NCBI RefSeq assembly: GCF_001050155.1
Contig: NZ_LFVY01000005.1
Span: 248,001-312,000, forward strand
Direction: 5' to 3'
Source: Nitratireductor soli
GTDB lineage: Bacteria; Pseudomonadota; Alphaproteobacteria; Rhizobiales; Rhizobiaceae
Length of the DNA stretch: 64,000 nt
The notes beneath the pieces are model-generated. The model ran no database searches and had not been told where the DNA came from. It worked only from the letters and a program-made list of their open reading frames with translations. A program made the translations under genes and the position numbers. Positions within the stretch are counted from its first letter, which is position 1. Each line of letters starts with the position of its first letter. Positions 46,802-56,474 of this stretch are shown here, piece by piece.

Positions 46802-47881
46802 CTACCCGCCGCCGGCCTGGAACGATTTGCGCCACTGGTCGAGAAACGCCTTGCGCTTGGCCTGGTCGAGCTCGACCAGCAGCGCCGGCGACAGGGCGAT
46901 CGGCCGGAATGCGGCCTCGCCGGCCTGCCGGCCGATGCCGTTGCCGGCCTGCTCCAGCATGGCCGGGCCGTTCAGCGATGAAAAAAGCATGGATGGCCCC
47001 GAAAGGATGCGCTGGCCGGTGTCGGACAGCGCCAGGGCAAGCAGCGCGTTGGCGGCCTGCTTGTTGCGGGCATGGCGCGAGACAAGCGCGGCGCGCGACA
47101 GGGCCAGCGTGTAATCGGACGGGAAAACGATGCCGATGCGCGGATCCTCCACCTGGCGCGCCAGGGCGTAGGAGCCAAGCACGTTGTAGCCGAGCACCAG
47201 CCGCCCCGATGCGACGCCGTCGATAACGTCGGAGCTGCAGCAATAGAGCTGCGCCCGGTTCTGGCCGAGGCTTTCCAGCAGGCGGCCCCAGGTGGAGGCC
47301 TGCTCGGAATCCTCAAAGGCGAAAAGGTAGCCGACGCCGGAATCCTCGATGTCATAGGTGCCGATGCGGCCGCGAAAACGGTCCGTCTGGCGCAGCAGGT
47401 CGACGAGTTCGAAGCGGTTGCGCGGCACTTCGGCAGGATCGAGCCCCTGCCGGTCGTAGACGATCACCGCCGGCTCGAAGGTCAGCCCGGCCAGTTCGTT
47501 GCGCCATGAGGCCCAGTCCGGCAGGTCGTCGGGCAGCGCGAAGCGGAACGGGTCGGAGCAGCCGTCATTGACCAGCCGCACCTGTTCGGGAATGGCCGAC
47601 GAGATCACCGCGTCGGCGAAGAATTCGCCCGCCGCGCAGGCCTTCGCCGCCGCCGCATAGAGGTCGAGGCTGGTCATTTGCCGGTAGGTCACCTCGGTCG
47701 ATGGATTGGCGCGCTGGAACGCGCTGATCAGCGGTTCGATGAAGGCGAGGTCGGTCACGCTGCCGATCACCAGCGCCTCGGACTTGTTGCCCGGGGCCGG
47801 AAAAACGGTGTCTTCAGCCAGCGCCCGATCGGCCGATAGGGCGACCAGCAGAACGCAAACAAATCCCATCAAGCTCTTCAT
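46802..47881 (-). CDS. Periplasmic iron/sulphate-type binding protein co-transcribed with TctDE
   Basis: 359-residue exported extracellular binding protein. The Sec signal is MKSLMGFVCVLLVALSADRA with cleavage near ALAED. Parts of the family 1/Fe3+-type fold are visible (VIGSVTDLAFIEPLISAFQR, then RIGIVFPSDYTLALSRAALV). No ABC permease or ATPase is attached. Its ATG overlaps the kinase stop (ATGA), so it probably helps the kinase sense the tricarboxylate instead of feeding an importer. Confidence 0.85.
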   Translation of the reverse strand: MKSLMGFVCVLLVALSADRALAEDTVFPAPGNKSEALVIGSVTDLAFIEPLISAFQRANPSTEVTYRQMTSLDLYAAAAKACAAGEFFADAVISSAIPEQVRLVNDGCSDPFRFALPDDLPDWASWRNELAGLTFEPAVIVYDRQGLDPAEVPRNRFELVDLLRQTDRFRGRIGTYDIEDSGVGYLFAFEDSEQASTWGRLLESLGQNRAQLYCCSSDVIDGVASGRLVLGYNVLGSYALARQVEDPRIGIVFPSDYTLALSRAALVSRHARNKQAANALLALALSDTGQRILSGPSMLFSSLNGPAMLEQAGNGIGRQAGEAAFRPIALSPALLVELDQAKRKAFLDQWRKSFQAGGG

Positions 47882-49290
47882 GACGCTTCATTTTCCGGTG
47901 GAACCAGAGGTAGGTCGAGACCGATGCCGAACGTGCCCTCGCCGCGCTCCAGGCGAATCTGGCCGTCGTGGAACTCGGCCACTTCGCGGACGATGGCGAG
48001 GCCAAGGCCGGCGCTTTCGGGTTTGTTCGGATCGATGGCGAAGCGCCGGCCGACCTCGGCGGCGTTGCGCACCGGCAGGCCGGTGCCGGCGTCCGTCACG
48101 TCGACCGACGCCCGCCCGCCAGGCATCGCGCGGACCGACATCCGGACCGGCGCCTTGCCGTGCGCCTGGGCGTTGTTCAGGAGATTCTTCACCGCCTCGC
48201 GCAGGCTGAAGGCGTCGCCGGCGACCATCACCGGCTCTTCCGGCAGATCGAGCCGGATGCGCGCCTTGCTGTTGCCGGAGAGCTGGCCGAATTCGCGCTC
48301 GGCATCGACGGCGACCCGGCGCAGGTCGAGCGGCGTCAGCGGCGCCGTGTCGGCCCGGTGGGTGACCAGCGCGTGGCTCAGAAGCTGATCGGTCAGCCGG
48401 TTCAAGCCGATGGCGCGGCTGCGGATGCGCTTGTGCAGCACTTTCAGCCGCTGCGGATCGTCCTCGTCGAGCGCCAGTTCGCTGTGGGCGCGCAGCGCCG
48501 TGATGGAGGTGCGGATCTGATGGGCGGAATCGGCCACGTAGTCCTGCATGGCGCGCACACGCCGGTCGAGCCGGCCCATGAAGCGGTTGATCGCCGTCAC
48601 CAGCGCCGAAACCTCGTGCGGCGCCTGCATGGAAAACGGCGACAGGTCGAGCGGATCGCGCTCGAGGATCGCCGTCTGGATCCGTTCCAGCGGGCGCAAG
48701 GCGTAGCGCATGGCAAGCAAAGCGAGGATCAGGATGGCAAGCCCCGCGCCGGCGATCACCGTCACGGCTTGTGCGGCGACGCTGCGGGCGAGCTGGGCGC
48801 GGCTGACCATGGTGTGGGCGACGACAATGTAGATGTCGCCGCTGACGGCGCGTTCGGCCAGCCGGCGCAGCATGACCAGCGCCCGCACGCGCTCGCCGCC
48901 ATATTGCGTCTCATAGGTCAGGCCATTCTCGGGGATGGTGTCGCCCTCGGGCAATGGAAAGGTGTCGTAGCCGGTCAGCGTCGTGCCATCCGGCGTCGCC
49001 ACGCGATAAAATACCCGTTCGTCCTTGGCCAGCGAGAGGAGCTCGAAGGCGGAGACGGGAATGTCGACGCGGATTTCGCCCTCGATGACGAAGATGCGCT
49101 CGGCGATCTGCAGGGCCGCACCCTGCAACAGCCGGTCGAACGCCTCGTTGGCGGCCCGCCTGCCATAGCCATAGGCGGCGTAGATGGTCGCCGCCACCGC
49201 CAGCGCCAGGACCAGCGTCAAGGCGATCGCCAGGCGATAAGCGATGGACAGGCTGCGCTGGCCGGCCGGCTCGCCGGCAATGCCGCGCAT
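47878..49290 (-). CDS. tctE: TctE-like sensor histidine kinase
   Basis: 470-residue membrane kinase. Helices lie near residues 20-42 and 180-200 with a 2CSK-type periplasmic region between (LLQGAALQIAERIFVIEGEI). The H-box reads SAHQIRTSITALRAHSELAL; the usual proline after the RT is serine here. The ATPase part has SAGLGLAIVREVAEFHDG. The ATG at 49290 shares its first base with the stop of the regulator; a GTG at 49293 is the alternative. It is divergent from tctCBA and should control it with the regulator. Confidence 0.9.
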   Translation of the reverse strand: MRGIAGEPAGQRSLSIAYRLAIALTLVLALAVAATIYAAYGYGRRAANEAFDRLLQGAALQIAERIFVIEGEIRVDIPVSAFELLSLAKDERVFYRVATPDGTTLTGYDTFPLPEGDTIPENGLTYETQYGGERVRALVMLRRLAERAVSGDIYIVVAHTMVSRAQLARSVAAQAVTVIAGAGLAILILALLAMRYALRPLERIQTAILERDPLDLSPFSMQAPHEVSALVTAINRFMGRLDRRVRAMQDYVADSAHQIRTSITALRAHSELALDEDDPQRLKVLHKRIRSRAIGLNRLTDQLLSHALVTHRADTAPLTPLDLRRVAVDAEREFGQLSGNSKARIRLDLPEEPVMVAGDAFSLREAVKNLLNNAQAHGKAPVRMSVRAMPGGRASVDVTDAGTGLPVRNAAEVGRRFAIDPNKPESAGLGLAIVREVAEFHDGQIRLERGEGTFGIGLDLPLVPPENEAS

Positions 49291-49967
49291 CACGCCTCCG
49301 TCTCGGCGATGACCGCCTGGTAGCCCAGCCCGCGCAGGGTCCTGATCTCCAGGCCCGAACCCTCGATCTTGCGGCGCAGCCGTCCGACATAGAGTTCGAC
49401 CGCGTTGGGGTTTTTCTCGCCGTCATGGCCGAACAGGCGGACGAGCAAATCCTCCTTGTCGAGCACGCGGCCGCGATTGGTGAGAAAAATCTCCAGCAGC
49501 GTCTGTTCGCGGCGCGTCAATTCGCACGGCCGCCCGTCGATCAGGACGCTGCGCGCCGCCATGTCGAAGGTCAGCAGTCCAACGCTCAGGGTCCGGTCCG
49601 CCTCGCCGCTGCGGCGGCGGATGATGGCGCGAATGCGCGCCTCCAGCTCGCCCAGGTCGAACGGCTTGATCATGTAGTCGTCGGCGCCCAGATCGAGCGC
49701 GTCGATCTTGTCATTGACCGCAAGCCGCGCCGTCAGCACCAGCACCGGCACGCGGTTTCCCTCCGCCCGCAGGCGTTTCAGGAAGGCGATGCCCGAGCCG
49801 TCCGGCAGGTTGATGTCGAGGATGATCAGGTCGTGGCTGGCCATGGCGGCGAAATGGGCGGCGTCCTCCAGCGTCTCGGCGCGATCGCTGACGTGACCGG
49901 CCTTCTCCAGCCTTCGTTCGATGGCTTCGGCGACATCGCGCGTGTCCTCGACGATCAGAAAATGCAT
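49290..49967 (-). CDS. tctD: TctD-like OmpR-family response regulator
   Basis: 225-residue regulator. The receiver domain has the acidic pair IVEDTRDVAEA, phospho-acceptor in LIILDINLPDGSG and lysine in DDYMIKPFDL. The winged-helix domain (LTRREQTLLEIFLTNRGRVL, then VELYVGRLRRKIEGSGLEIR) follows. The 194-base gap to tctC is where its operators should lie; a TTGACA is visible at about 49990 but no convincing repeat was seen. Confidence 0.93.
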   Translation of the reverse strand: MHFLIVEDTRDVAEAIERRLEKAGHVSDRAETLEDAAHFAAMASHDLIILDINLPDGSGIAFLKRLRAEGNRVPVLVLTARLAVNDKIDALDLGADDYMIKPFDLGELEARIRAIIRRRSGEADRTLSVGLLTFDMAARSVLIDGRPCELTRREQTLLEIFLTNRGRVLDKEDLLVRLFGHDGEKNPNAVELYVGRLRRKIEGSGLEIRTLRGLGYQAVIAETEA

Positions 49968-50161
49968 TTTCCCGCACTATGACAGCTTGTTGACAGGCTC
50001 ACCCTATAGGCTCGCCTCAGCCAAGAGAACAAGTCATTGGCGCTGCCGCGACCCGGCCGGGATATCCGAACGGGCCTTCTGGGAGGAAATGCGGTAGAAT
50101 GAACATTGGAGAGCGGGTCCGGCCGTCTTGAGGACAGGATCGCTCGAGTGGAGGAAATCTC

Positions 50162-51136
50162 ATGAAGAAGCTGATCGGCCTCGCGGCCGTCTTTACCGTC
50201 GCATCCAGCCTTTCCGCCTTCGCCTTCGATCCGGGCAAGACCGAGTGCATCTCGCCGGCGGCGCCCGGCGGCGGCTGGGACTTCACCTGCCGCCAGGTCG
50301 GCAAGACCCTGCAGGACCTCAAGCTCGTGCCAGGCTCCATGCAGGTCACCAACGTCGCCGGCGGCGGCGGCGGCGTGGCCTATGCGGAAGTCGTCAGCAA
50401 GCGCAAGGACGACAACAATCTGATCGTCGCCGCCTCCTCGGCCACGGCCACCCGGCTGGCGCAGGGCGCCTTCCCGGGCAACACCATGGATCAGGTGCGC
50501 TGGATCGGCTCCGTCGGCGCCGATTACGGCATCATCGCCGTGGCCAAGGATTCGCCCATCACCACGCTCCCCGAACTGATGGACATGATCAAGAATGATC
50601 CGTCCTCCGTGTCGGTCGCCGGCGGTTCGGCCGTCGGCGGATGGGACCATCTGAAGGTGCTTGTCGCTGCCAGCAAGGCGGGCGTCGAGGATGTCCGCCA
50701 GGTCAAATACGTCGCCTTCGACGGCGGCGGCGAAGCCGTCACCCAGCTCCTGGCCGGCTCCGTCCAGGCCTTCACGGGCGACGCTTCTGAAGCCAAGGGT
50801 TTCGTCGATTCGGGCGACATCAAGGTCATCGCCGTCTTGGCGCCGGAGCGTCTGGAGGGCGATTTCGCTTCCTTCCCGACCGCCAGGGAACAGGGCCTCG
50901 ACGTGGTCGGCGCCAACTGGCGCGGCTTCTACGCGCCCGGCGACATGTCCGACGACGCCTACAATTACTGGGTCGAGGCCATCGGCAAGGTCTACGCCTC
51001 CGACGAATGGAAGGCGATCATGGCCGCGAACGGCATTGCGCCGCTCGACCTGCAGGGCGACGCGTTCCAGGCCTTCGTCAAGGAATCCATCGATTCCATC
51101 ACCGACCTGTCGAAGCAGATCGGCATCGTGAAGTAG
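50162..51136 (+). CDS. tctC: Tripartite tricarboxylate transporter binding protein TctC
   Basis: 324-residue periplasmic receptor. A Sec signal (MKKLIGLAAVFTVASSLSAF) precedes the mature start near AFDPGK. TTT-family blocks include CISPAAPGGGWDFTCRQVGK, VTNVAGGGGGVAYAEV and YVAFDGGGEAVTQLLAGSVQ. It starts behind GAGGAAAT. A hairpin follows before tctB. It binds citrate-like carboxylates in characterised homologues; the ligand here is unproven. Confidence 0.92.
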   Translation: MKKLIGLAAVFTVASSLSAFAFDPGKTECISPAAPGGGWDFTCRQVGKTLQDLKLVPGSMQVTNVAGGGGGVAYAEVVSKRKDDNNLIVAASSATATRLAQGAFPGNTMDQVRWIGSVGADYGIIAVAKDSPITTLPELMDMIKNDPSSVSVAGGSAVGGWDHLKVLVAASKAGVEDVRQVKYVAFDGGGEAVTQLLAGSVQAFTGDASEAKGFVDSGDIKVIAVLAPERLEGDFASFPTAREQGLDVVGANWRGFYAPGDMSDDAYNYWVEAIGKVYASDEWKAIMAANGIAPLDLQGDAFQAFVKESIDSITDLSKQIGIVK

Positions 51137-51153
51137 CACGCCACGTCGCCGAT

Positions 51154-51182
51154 CGGGCCTGCCGGAGCATCCCGCAGGCCCG
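51154..51182 (+). other. Hairpin between tctC and tctB
   Basis: CGGGCCTGC and GCAGGCCCG form a perfect 9-base stem in the 82-base gap. No T-run follows, so transcript stabilisation or partial attenuation that favours the binding protein is likely. Confidence 0.55.
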
Positions 51183-51218
51183 CATTGCATCAAGCGCAAA
51201 CAGGGGAACGATGCCGTC

Positions 51219-51650
51219 ATGAGCGACCGCATATTCGGCGTTTTCGGCCTGCTGCTCGCCGCCTTCTATATCTGGCAGGCGACCCGGATCGAACTCAGCT
51301 TCATCTCCGATCCGTTCGGACCGAAAGTCTTTCCATACATGATCGGCATCGTGCTTGCCGTGGCCAGCGCCATCGTCGTCCTGAAACCGGACACGGAACC
51401 GGAATGGCCGGCCTTTCCGCGCCTGTTCGAGATCGGCATGGCGGTGGCGGTGATGGTCGCCTACGCCTTCTTCCTCAAGGAATACGGCTTCGTCGCCTGC
51501 ACGGCGATCGCCGCCGCCTATCTGTCCTGGCGCCTCGGCGCGGCGCCGCTTTCGGCCGTCATCGCCGGCGTTCTCATCGCCATCGGCATCTATGTCATTT
51601 TCCATCTCGTCCTCGGGCTGTCGCTGGCGCGCGGCCCGTGGGGCTTTTGA
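51219..51650 (+). CDS. tctB: Tripartite tricarboxylate transporter small subunit TctB
   Basis: 143-residue membrane protein with four hydrophobic helices (FGVFGLLLAAFYIWQAT, FPYMIGIVLAVASAIVVL, VAVMVAYAFFLKEYGFVACT, VIAGVLIAIGIYVIFHLVLG). Size and topology fit TctB. It lies 15 bases upstream of tctA. Confidence 0.9.
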   Translation: MSDRIFGVFGLLLAAFYIWQATRIELSFISDPFGPKVFPYMIGIVLAVASAIVVLKPDTEPEWPAFPRLFEIGMAVAVMVAYAFFLKEYGFVACTAIAAAYLSWRLGAAPLSAVIAGVLIAIGIYVIFHLVLGLSLARGPWGF

Positions 51651-51665
51651 GCCGGGAGGCAGATC

Positions 51666-53201
51666 ATGGACACACTCGCTTCACTGGCTGACGGTTTCGC
51701 CGTCGCGCTCACCTGGCAGAACCTGTTCCTAGCGCTGATCGGCTGCTTCCTCGGCACCATCATCGGCGCCCTGCCCGGCCTCGGTCCCTCCAACGGCGTG
51801 GCAATCCTCATCCCGCTCGCCTTCACGCTCGGCCTGCCGGCGACGCCGGCGCTGATCCTTCTGACCAGCGTCTATTACGGCGCCATGTATGGCGGGCGCA
51901 TCTCGTCGATCCTGCTCAACATTCCAGGCGACGAACCGGCGCTGATGACGACGCTCGACGGCTATCCCATGGCGCGCGCCGGCAAGGCCGGCGAGGCGCT
52001 GGCCATTTCCGGCCTCGCCTCCTTCGTCGGCGCCTTCTTCGCCACCTGGGGCCTGGTCTTCCTTGCCCCGCAGCTCGTCAAGGTGGCGCTGCTGTTCGGC
52101 CCGGCCGAATATTTCGCCCTGTTCGTGCTGGCATTCGCCACGCTCGGCGGCATCGCCAGCCGCAACCAGGCCAAGGCCGCCCTCGCCGCCGCGCTGGGGC
52201 TGGGCATCGCCACCATCGGCGTCGACGGGCAGACCGGCGTGCCGCGCTTCTCCTTCGGCGAGGTGCATCTGTATGACGGCATCGACTTCCTGGTCGCCAT
52301 TGTCGGCCTGTTCGCCCTGTCGGAGGTGTTCATCTTCCTCGAACACCGCGCCGGCGGGGCCGCCGACGACAAGGCGGTGAAGATCGGCCGCATCGTTCCG
52401 CCCTGGAAGACGGTGCGCCAGACGCTGCCGGCCATGGGCCGCTCGACGATCCTCGGCTTCATCGCCGGCGTGCTGCCCGGTGCCGGCGCCTCGCTCGGCT
52501 CGTTCATCTCCTACACGTTCGAAAAGCGCCTCTCCGACCGCAACGGCACGTTCGGCAAGGGCGACCCGCGCGGCGTGGCGGCACCCGAGGCCGGCAACAA
52601 TGCGGCGGCCGGCGGCGCGCTCGTGCCGATGCTGGCGCTCGGCGTGCCGGGTTCGGGCACCACCGCCGTGCTGCTCGCCATGCTGCTGGCGCTCAACATC
52701 ACGCCGGGTCCCCTGCTGTTCCAGCAGAATCCCGACGTGGTCTGGGGCCTGATCGCCGCGCTGTTCATCGGCAATCTGATGCTCCTGGTCATGAACCTGC
52801 CCATGGTGTCGCTGTTCGTGCGCGTGCTGCTGGTCCCGACGCGCTATCTGATGCCGGCCGTGGCGATGATCTCCTTCGTCGGCATCTACGGCATCTCCGG
52901 CTCGACCTTCGACCTGATGGTGATGATCGCCTTCGGCGTGATCGGCTGGGTCCTGCGCAAGCTCGACGTGCCGCTGGTGCCGATCATCCTCGGCGTGCTC
53001 CTCGGCGACCAGATGGAGAAGAATCTGCGCCGCGCCATGACCATCCATGATGGCGACTGGACGATGCTGTTCAATTCATGGCTGTCGATCGGCCTGTGGA
53101 CCTTCGCCATCCTCGGCTTCGTCCTGCCGCTCATCGTCGGCCGTTACTTCCGGCCGAAGATCGCCGACGAGCCGATCGCCGAAGGCGCCGATCCGGACTG
53201 A
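51666..53201 (+). CDS. tctA: Tripartite tricarboxylate transporter large subunit TctA
   Basis: 511-residue membrane protein with about 12 helices. The two family repeats are visible: IIGALPGLGPSNGVAILIPL near the N-terminus and GFIAGVLPGAGASLGSFISY near residue 265. YYGAMYGGRISSILLNIPGD is also typical. It is the sodium- or proton-driven transport subunit that uses TctC as receptor. It ends 7 bases before a convergent gene. Confidence 0.94.
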   Translation: MDTLASLADGFAVALTWQNLFLALIGCFLGTIIGALPGLGPSNGVAILIPLAFTLGLPATPALILLTSVYYGAMYGGRISSILLNIPGDEPALMTTLDGYPMARAGKAGEALAISGLASFVGAFFATWGLVFLAPQLVKVALLFGPAEYFALFVLAFATLGGIASRNQAKAALAAALGLGIATIGVDGQTGVPRFSFGEVHLYDGIDFLVAIVGLFALSEVFIFLEHRAGGAADDKAVKIGRIVPPWKTVRQTLPAMGRSTILGFIAGVLPGAGASLGSFISYTFEKRLSDRNGTFGKGDPRGVAAPEAGNNAAAGGALVPMLALGVPGSGTTAVLLAMLLALNITPGPLLFQQNPDVVWGLIAALFIGNLMLLVMNLPMVSLFVRVLLVPTRYLMPAVAMISFVGIYGISGSTFDLMVMIAFGVIGWVLRKLDVPLVPIILGVLLGDQMEKNLRRAMTIHDGDWTMLFNSWLSIGLWTFAILGFVLPLIVGRYFRPKIADEPIAEGADPD

Positions 53202-53208
53202 AAGCCGA

Positions 53209-54096
53209 TCAGCTTCCCGAGGCGGCGTGGTTTCGCACCCGCGCCGTCCGATAAGTCAGAAAACCCGTCGCGGCGACGATGATCGCCGCGCCGATGACGG
53301 TGTTCAGGCTCGGCACCTCGGAAAAGAAGACATAGCCGACCAGGCCCGACAGGATCAGGCTCGCATAGCCGAGCGGCCCGAGAAAGCCCGCATCGCCCAG
53401 CCAGTGGGCGCGCAGGAAGCAGAACTGCGCCGCCTGCGAAAAGACGCCGACCGCCAGCAGGAACGGCCAGTGCCCGGCCGCCACCTCCTGCCAGCCCGAC
53501 AGGGCCGGCCAGGCGGTGATGAGCGCCAGCCCGCCCGTGTAGAACAGCATCATCACCACCGGCGGCGTGCCCTTCAATTGCCGCGTGACGATGATCGCCC
53601 CGGTGCCCGCCAGCACGGCGGCGAGTGCTGCCAGAAGCGCCGGTGTCCACGGCACGTTGCCCGGACTGGCGGCGATGAAGGCGCCGACCAGCCCGAGGCC
53701 GGCCGCCAGCCAGCGCGAACCCGACACTGCCTCGCGCAGGATCAGCGCCGACAGCGCCACCAGCACCACGGGCCGGGTAAAATTCATCGTCATGTAGAAG
53801 GCCAGCGGCAGATGCGCCACGGCGTAGAAGCCGCCGGTCAGCGCGACGGCCGACAGCGCGACGCGGAAGAGATGCAGCCCAACACGGTCGATGCGGGCCA
53901 GCACGTGGCGCTGGCGCGCCAGCCACGGCAGGATCAGCACGAACCCGGTCAGCGCGCGCAGGAAGACCATCTGCCACGCCGGGTATCCCGCGCCCAGCGC
54001 CTTGACGATGGATATGGCCCAGATGTTGAGGCCCATATCCGCCATCAGCCACAGGCCGGCGCGGATGTTGTCCCTGGCCGAGGCCCCCTGGCTCAC
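53209..54096 (-). CDS. EamA/DMT-family transporter
   Basis: 295-residue membrane protein with ten short helices arranged as two EamA repeats (FLRALTGFVLILPWLARQRH in the first, FVFF/VFFSEVPSLNTVIGAAII in the second). DMT proteins usually export metabolites. Its start overlaps the stop of the PIG-L deacetylase gene by 4 bases, so it is the last gene of the minus-strand ROK/PIG-L set and may export a product of that pathway. Confidence 0.88.
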   Translation of the reverse strand: MSQGASARDNIRAGLWLMADMGLNIWAISIVKALGAGYPAWQMVFLRALTGFVLILPWLARQRHVLARIDRVGLHLFRVALSAVALTGGFYAVAHLPLAFYMTMNFTRPVVLVALSALILREAVSGSRWLAAGLGLVGAFIAASPGNVPWTPALLAALAAVLAGTGAIIVTRQLKGTPPVVMMLFYTGGLALITAWPALSGWQEVAAGHWPFLLAVGVFSQAAQFCFLRAHWLGDAGFLGPLGYASLILSGLVGYVFFSEVPSLNTVIGAAIIVAATGFLTYRTARVRNHAASGS

Positions 54097-56456
54097 GGTT
54101 TCGCCAGGAGATTGGCCATCAGCCGGAAGCCGCCCGGCACAAGCTTCTCCATCTGGTGATGCAGGATCAGCGCCACATGGCTGTGCCGCCCCTTGCCGAT
54201 CGCGGCCGACAGCAAGGCTCCCTCATGCGGCGCCTCGTCCGGATCGGCCATGGACAGCAGCGGCGCGTAGGCCGCGTCCCAGCTCTTGGCGAAGTAAAGC
54301 CCGCGCTCCTTGTGCCAGTCCTTCCAGTCGTCGCCGGTGATGCGGTTGGGCGTATTGAGCAGCGGATGGTCCGGCACAAGATGCGTCACCTTTGCATTCT
54401 CGTCGGTCACGCGCCAGCGCAGCGACGGCTTGCCGATCTCCAGCCGGCGCGGCGGCACGGTTTCAGGCTCCCAGGCGTCCCAGGGCCGGTGGTACAGCGT
54501 CACCAGATTGCCGCCCGCCTCCACCCAGTCGCGCACGAGCGGCATCGCCGCCTTCAGCGCCGGGCGCGTGCGCATGGCGAAAATGCCGACCAGCAGCGTG
54601 TCGAAACCTTGCAGGCCTTCCGCCGTCAACGCACCGTCGGCCACATCGGTCACGTCGAGGCCGAGCGCCTTCAGCCAATGGCCGACCCGGTCGTTGCCGC
54701 CGCCCACATAGCCGATGCGGGCCTCGGGCAGCGCCACGTCGAGCACGCGCACGGCAAGCTCGGCCGGGAAGGCACGCGCCCTGGCGCCGATATGCGGGTA
54801 GGCGATGCGATGCACGGTCATGGCCGGCGCGCCGTCGAGCCGGAGCGGCAGCCGGTAGAGGCCGGGCGCCACGTCCCGCGCCACCGTCACGCGCAGACCG
54901 GTCGCCGTCGCCGTGGCGCGCCAGCCATCCGGCAGATCGAGCGATGGGTTTGCCGCGGCCGGAAACGCATCCGTCAGGACAAGATCGATGGCGCGTCCCG
55001 CTGCGGCGGTGTTGATCAACGCCCGGTCCGGCGCCAGCGTCGCCGAGCGCGCCGGCAGGACCACCGGCGCCGTTTCCAGCGGCAGCAGCGTTTCGGCCGA
55101 AACGCCGTCGACCGTCACGCCGACGCGCATGGCCGGCAGGCGCGCCATGCCCGGGCGATAATGCGCCGGATAGGGATCGGTCGGCGCGGCGTCGTCCGCC
55201 ACCTGAATCCTGCCGTCGGCGAAATGCCAGCCGCCGGGCAGCACCGGCGCGGCTTCGGCCACCGCGCCCGCCGTCTCGACCGTCAGCGCGGCATCCTCGC
55301 CGGGCCGCAACGCGTCGCGGTCGAGGGCCGCGCGCAGCTCGACGCCGCTGGCGATGCGCATCACATGCGACAGCTGCGTCTCCTTGGCGGCAAGCCGGTG
55401 CTGCACCTCGCCCTTCGCCCGCTGCGGGCAGGCATCGCGCGCCGCGCGCACGGCCTTCAGCGCGGCGGCGGCCTGGCGCGCCACTCCTGCCGCATCGGGA
55501 AAGGCCGCCCGCGCCGCATCGCATGCGCTCTGGGCTGCGGCCAGATGCGCTTCGATCTCGGGCGCGCCGGCGAAATCCGCCAGGTCGGCAAGCCGCGCCG
55601 GCAAGCCGTCGGTCAGATGATTGTCGGGACGACCCTGCCCGGCGACCTCGGAGCGCACCAGATGCAGCGGCCAGTCCTTCCGTGTCCCATGCGGCACCCA
55701 GCGTCCCATGCCCTGCGTGCGGTGAAAGGCGCGCGACTGTTCGCCGATCTGCGCCCAGCTCCAGCCCGTCACCTCGTCCTCGCCGCTCGCCTCCACCGTC
55801 AGCGTCGCGTTGGGTGGCGGCAGGTCGTCGTCATAGGCGTCGCCCGCACCCGACCAGGCCGGCAGATAGAGTTTTTTCACCCGCCAGACCGGCAGGTCGA
55901 CATCGGGGAATTTCGCGTCGGCGGCCGCGTCGAGCACGTCATGCGCCATTTCGGTCATGGCGCGGTGATGGCCGTGCTGGCCGGGAATGTTCAGGAAGGT
56001 CGGGCAGATGATGTCGGGCCGCTCGGTGCGGATGATCTCGACGAACCGCTTCAGCGTCCGCCTGCTCCCCCATTTGCCGAGCGTTTCGATCCCGCTCTTG
56101 GAAAAGCCGAAATCGAAGATCGCATCGTCGGGCGTTTCCGACAGCCAGTAGAGGTTGAGGTTGAGCACATCGGCCGCCCGCTCCATCTCGGCGGTGCGCA
56201 CGACGCCCAGATCATGCGTCACCTCCGTGCCGATGTCGTTCTGCCCGCCCTCGCCGCGTGTCGAGCAGGCATAGGACAATGAAAGCCCGTCGCGAAAGGC
56301 GAGCGCAGCCAGCATCTCGGAGGTCTCGTCATCGGGATGAGCGCCCGTGTTCATGAAGGAGACGCAGGATTTGAGCGGCGCCAGCGCACGCCACAGACGC
56401 ACGATGCGCGGATTGCGCGCTTGCGCGGCAATGCGTTCCTGATCGGAAACGGGCAT
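54093..56456 (-). CDS. PIG-L family deacetylase with large C-terminal extension
   Basis: 787-residue protein. The N-terminal 250 residues form a PIG-L/LmbE zinc deacetylase domain: NTGAHPDDETSEMLAALAFR binds zinc and holds the catalytic Asp, and GQHGHHRAMTEMAHDVL supplies the third ligand. A long middle section of beta-rich character and a C-terminal glutamine-amidotransferase-like fold (RIGYVGGGNDRVGHWLKALG, then FDTLLVGIFAMRTRPALKAA) follow. No signal peptide. PIG-L enzymes remove N-acetyl groups from GlcNAc conjugates. The divergent sugar importer suggests an acetylated amino-sugar conjugate as substrate. Confidence 0.88.
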   Translation of the reverse strand: MPVSDQERIAAQARNPRIVRLWRALAPLKSCVSFMNTGAHPDDETSEMLAALAFRDGLSLSYACSTRGEGGQNDIGTEVTHDLGVVRTAEMERAADVLNLNLYWLSETPDDAIFDFGFSKSGIETLGKWGSRRTLKRFVEIIRTERPDIICPTFLNIPGQHGHHRAMTEMAHDVLDAAADAKFPDVDLPVWRVKKLYLPAWSGAGDAYDDDLPPPNATLTVEASGEDEVTGWSWAQIGEQSRAFHRTQGMGRWVPHGTRKDWPLHLVRSEVAGQGRPDNHLTDGLPARLADLADFAGAPEIEAHLAAAQSACDAARAAFPDAAGVARQAAAALKAVRAARDACPQRAKGEVQHRLAAKETQLSHVMRIASGVELRAALDRDALRPGEDAALTVETAGAVAEAAPVLPGGWHFADGRIQVADDAAPTDPYPAHYRPGMARLPAMRVGVTVDGVSAETLLPLETAPVVLPARSATLAPDRALINTAAAGRAIDLVLTDAFPAAANPSLDLPDGWRATATATGLRVTVARDVAPGLYRLPLRLDGAPAMTVHRIAYPHIGARARAFPAELAVRVLDVALPEARIGYVGGGNDRVGHWLKALGLDVTDVADGALTAEGLQGFDTLLVGIFAMRTRPALKAAMPLVRDWVEAGGNLVTLYHRPWDAWEPETVPPRRLEIGKPSLRWRVTDENAKVTHLVPDHPLLNTPNRITGDDWKDWHKERGLYFAKSWDAAYAPLLSMADPDEAPHEGALLSAAIGKGRHSHVALILHHQMEKLVPGGFRLMANLLAKP

Positions 56457-56474
56457 TTCAAACCTCCCAGTGTA

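Noticed and set aside
49980-50040. TctD operator or sigma70 promoter near TTGACA
   Set aside because: TTGACA is visible, but no -10 box at 16-18 bases and no repeated half-site could be supported.
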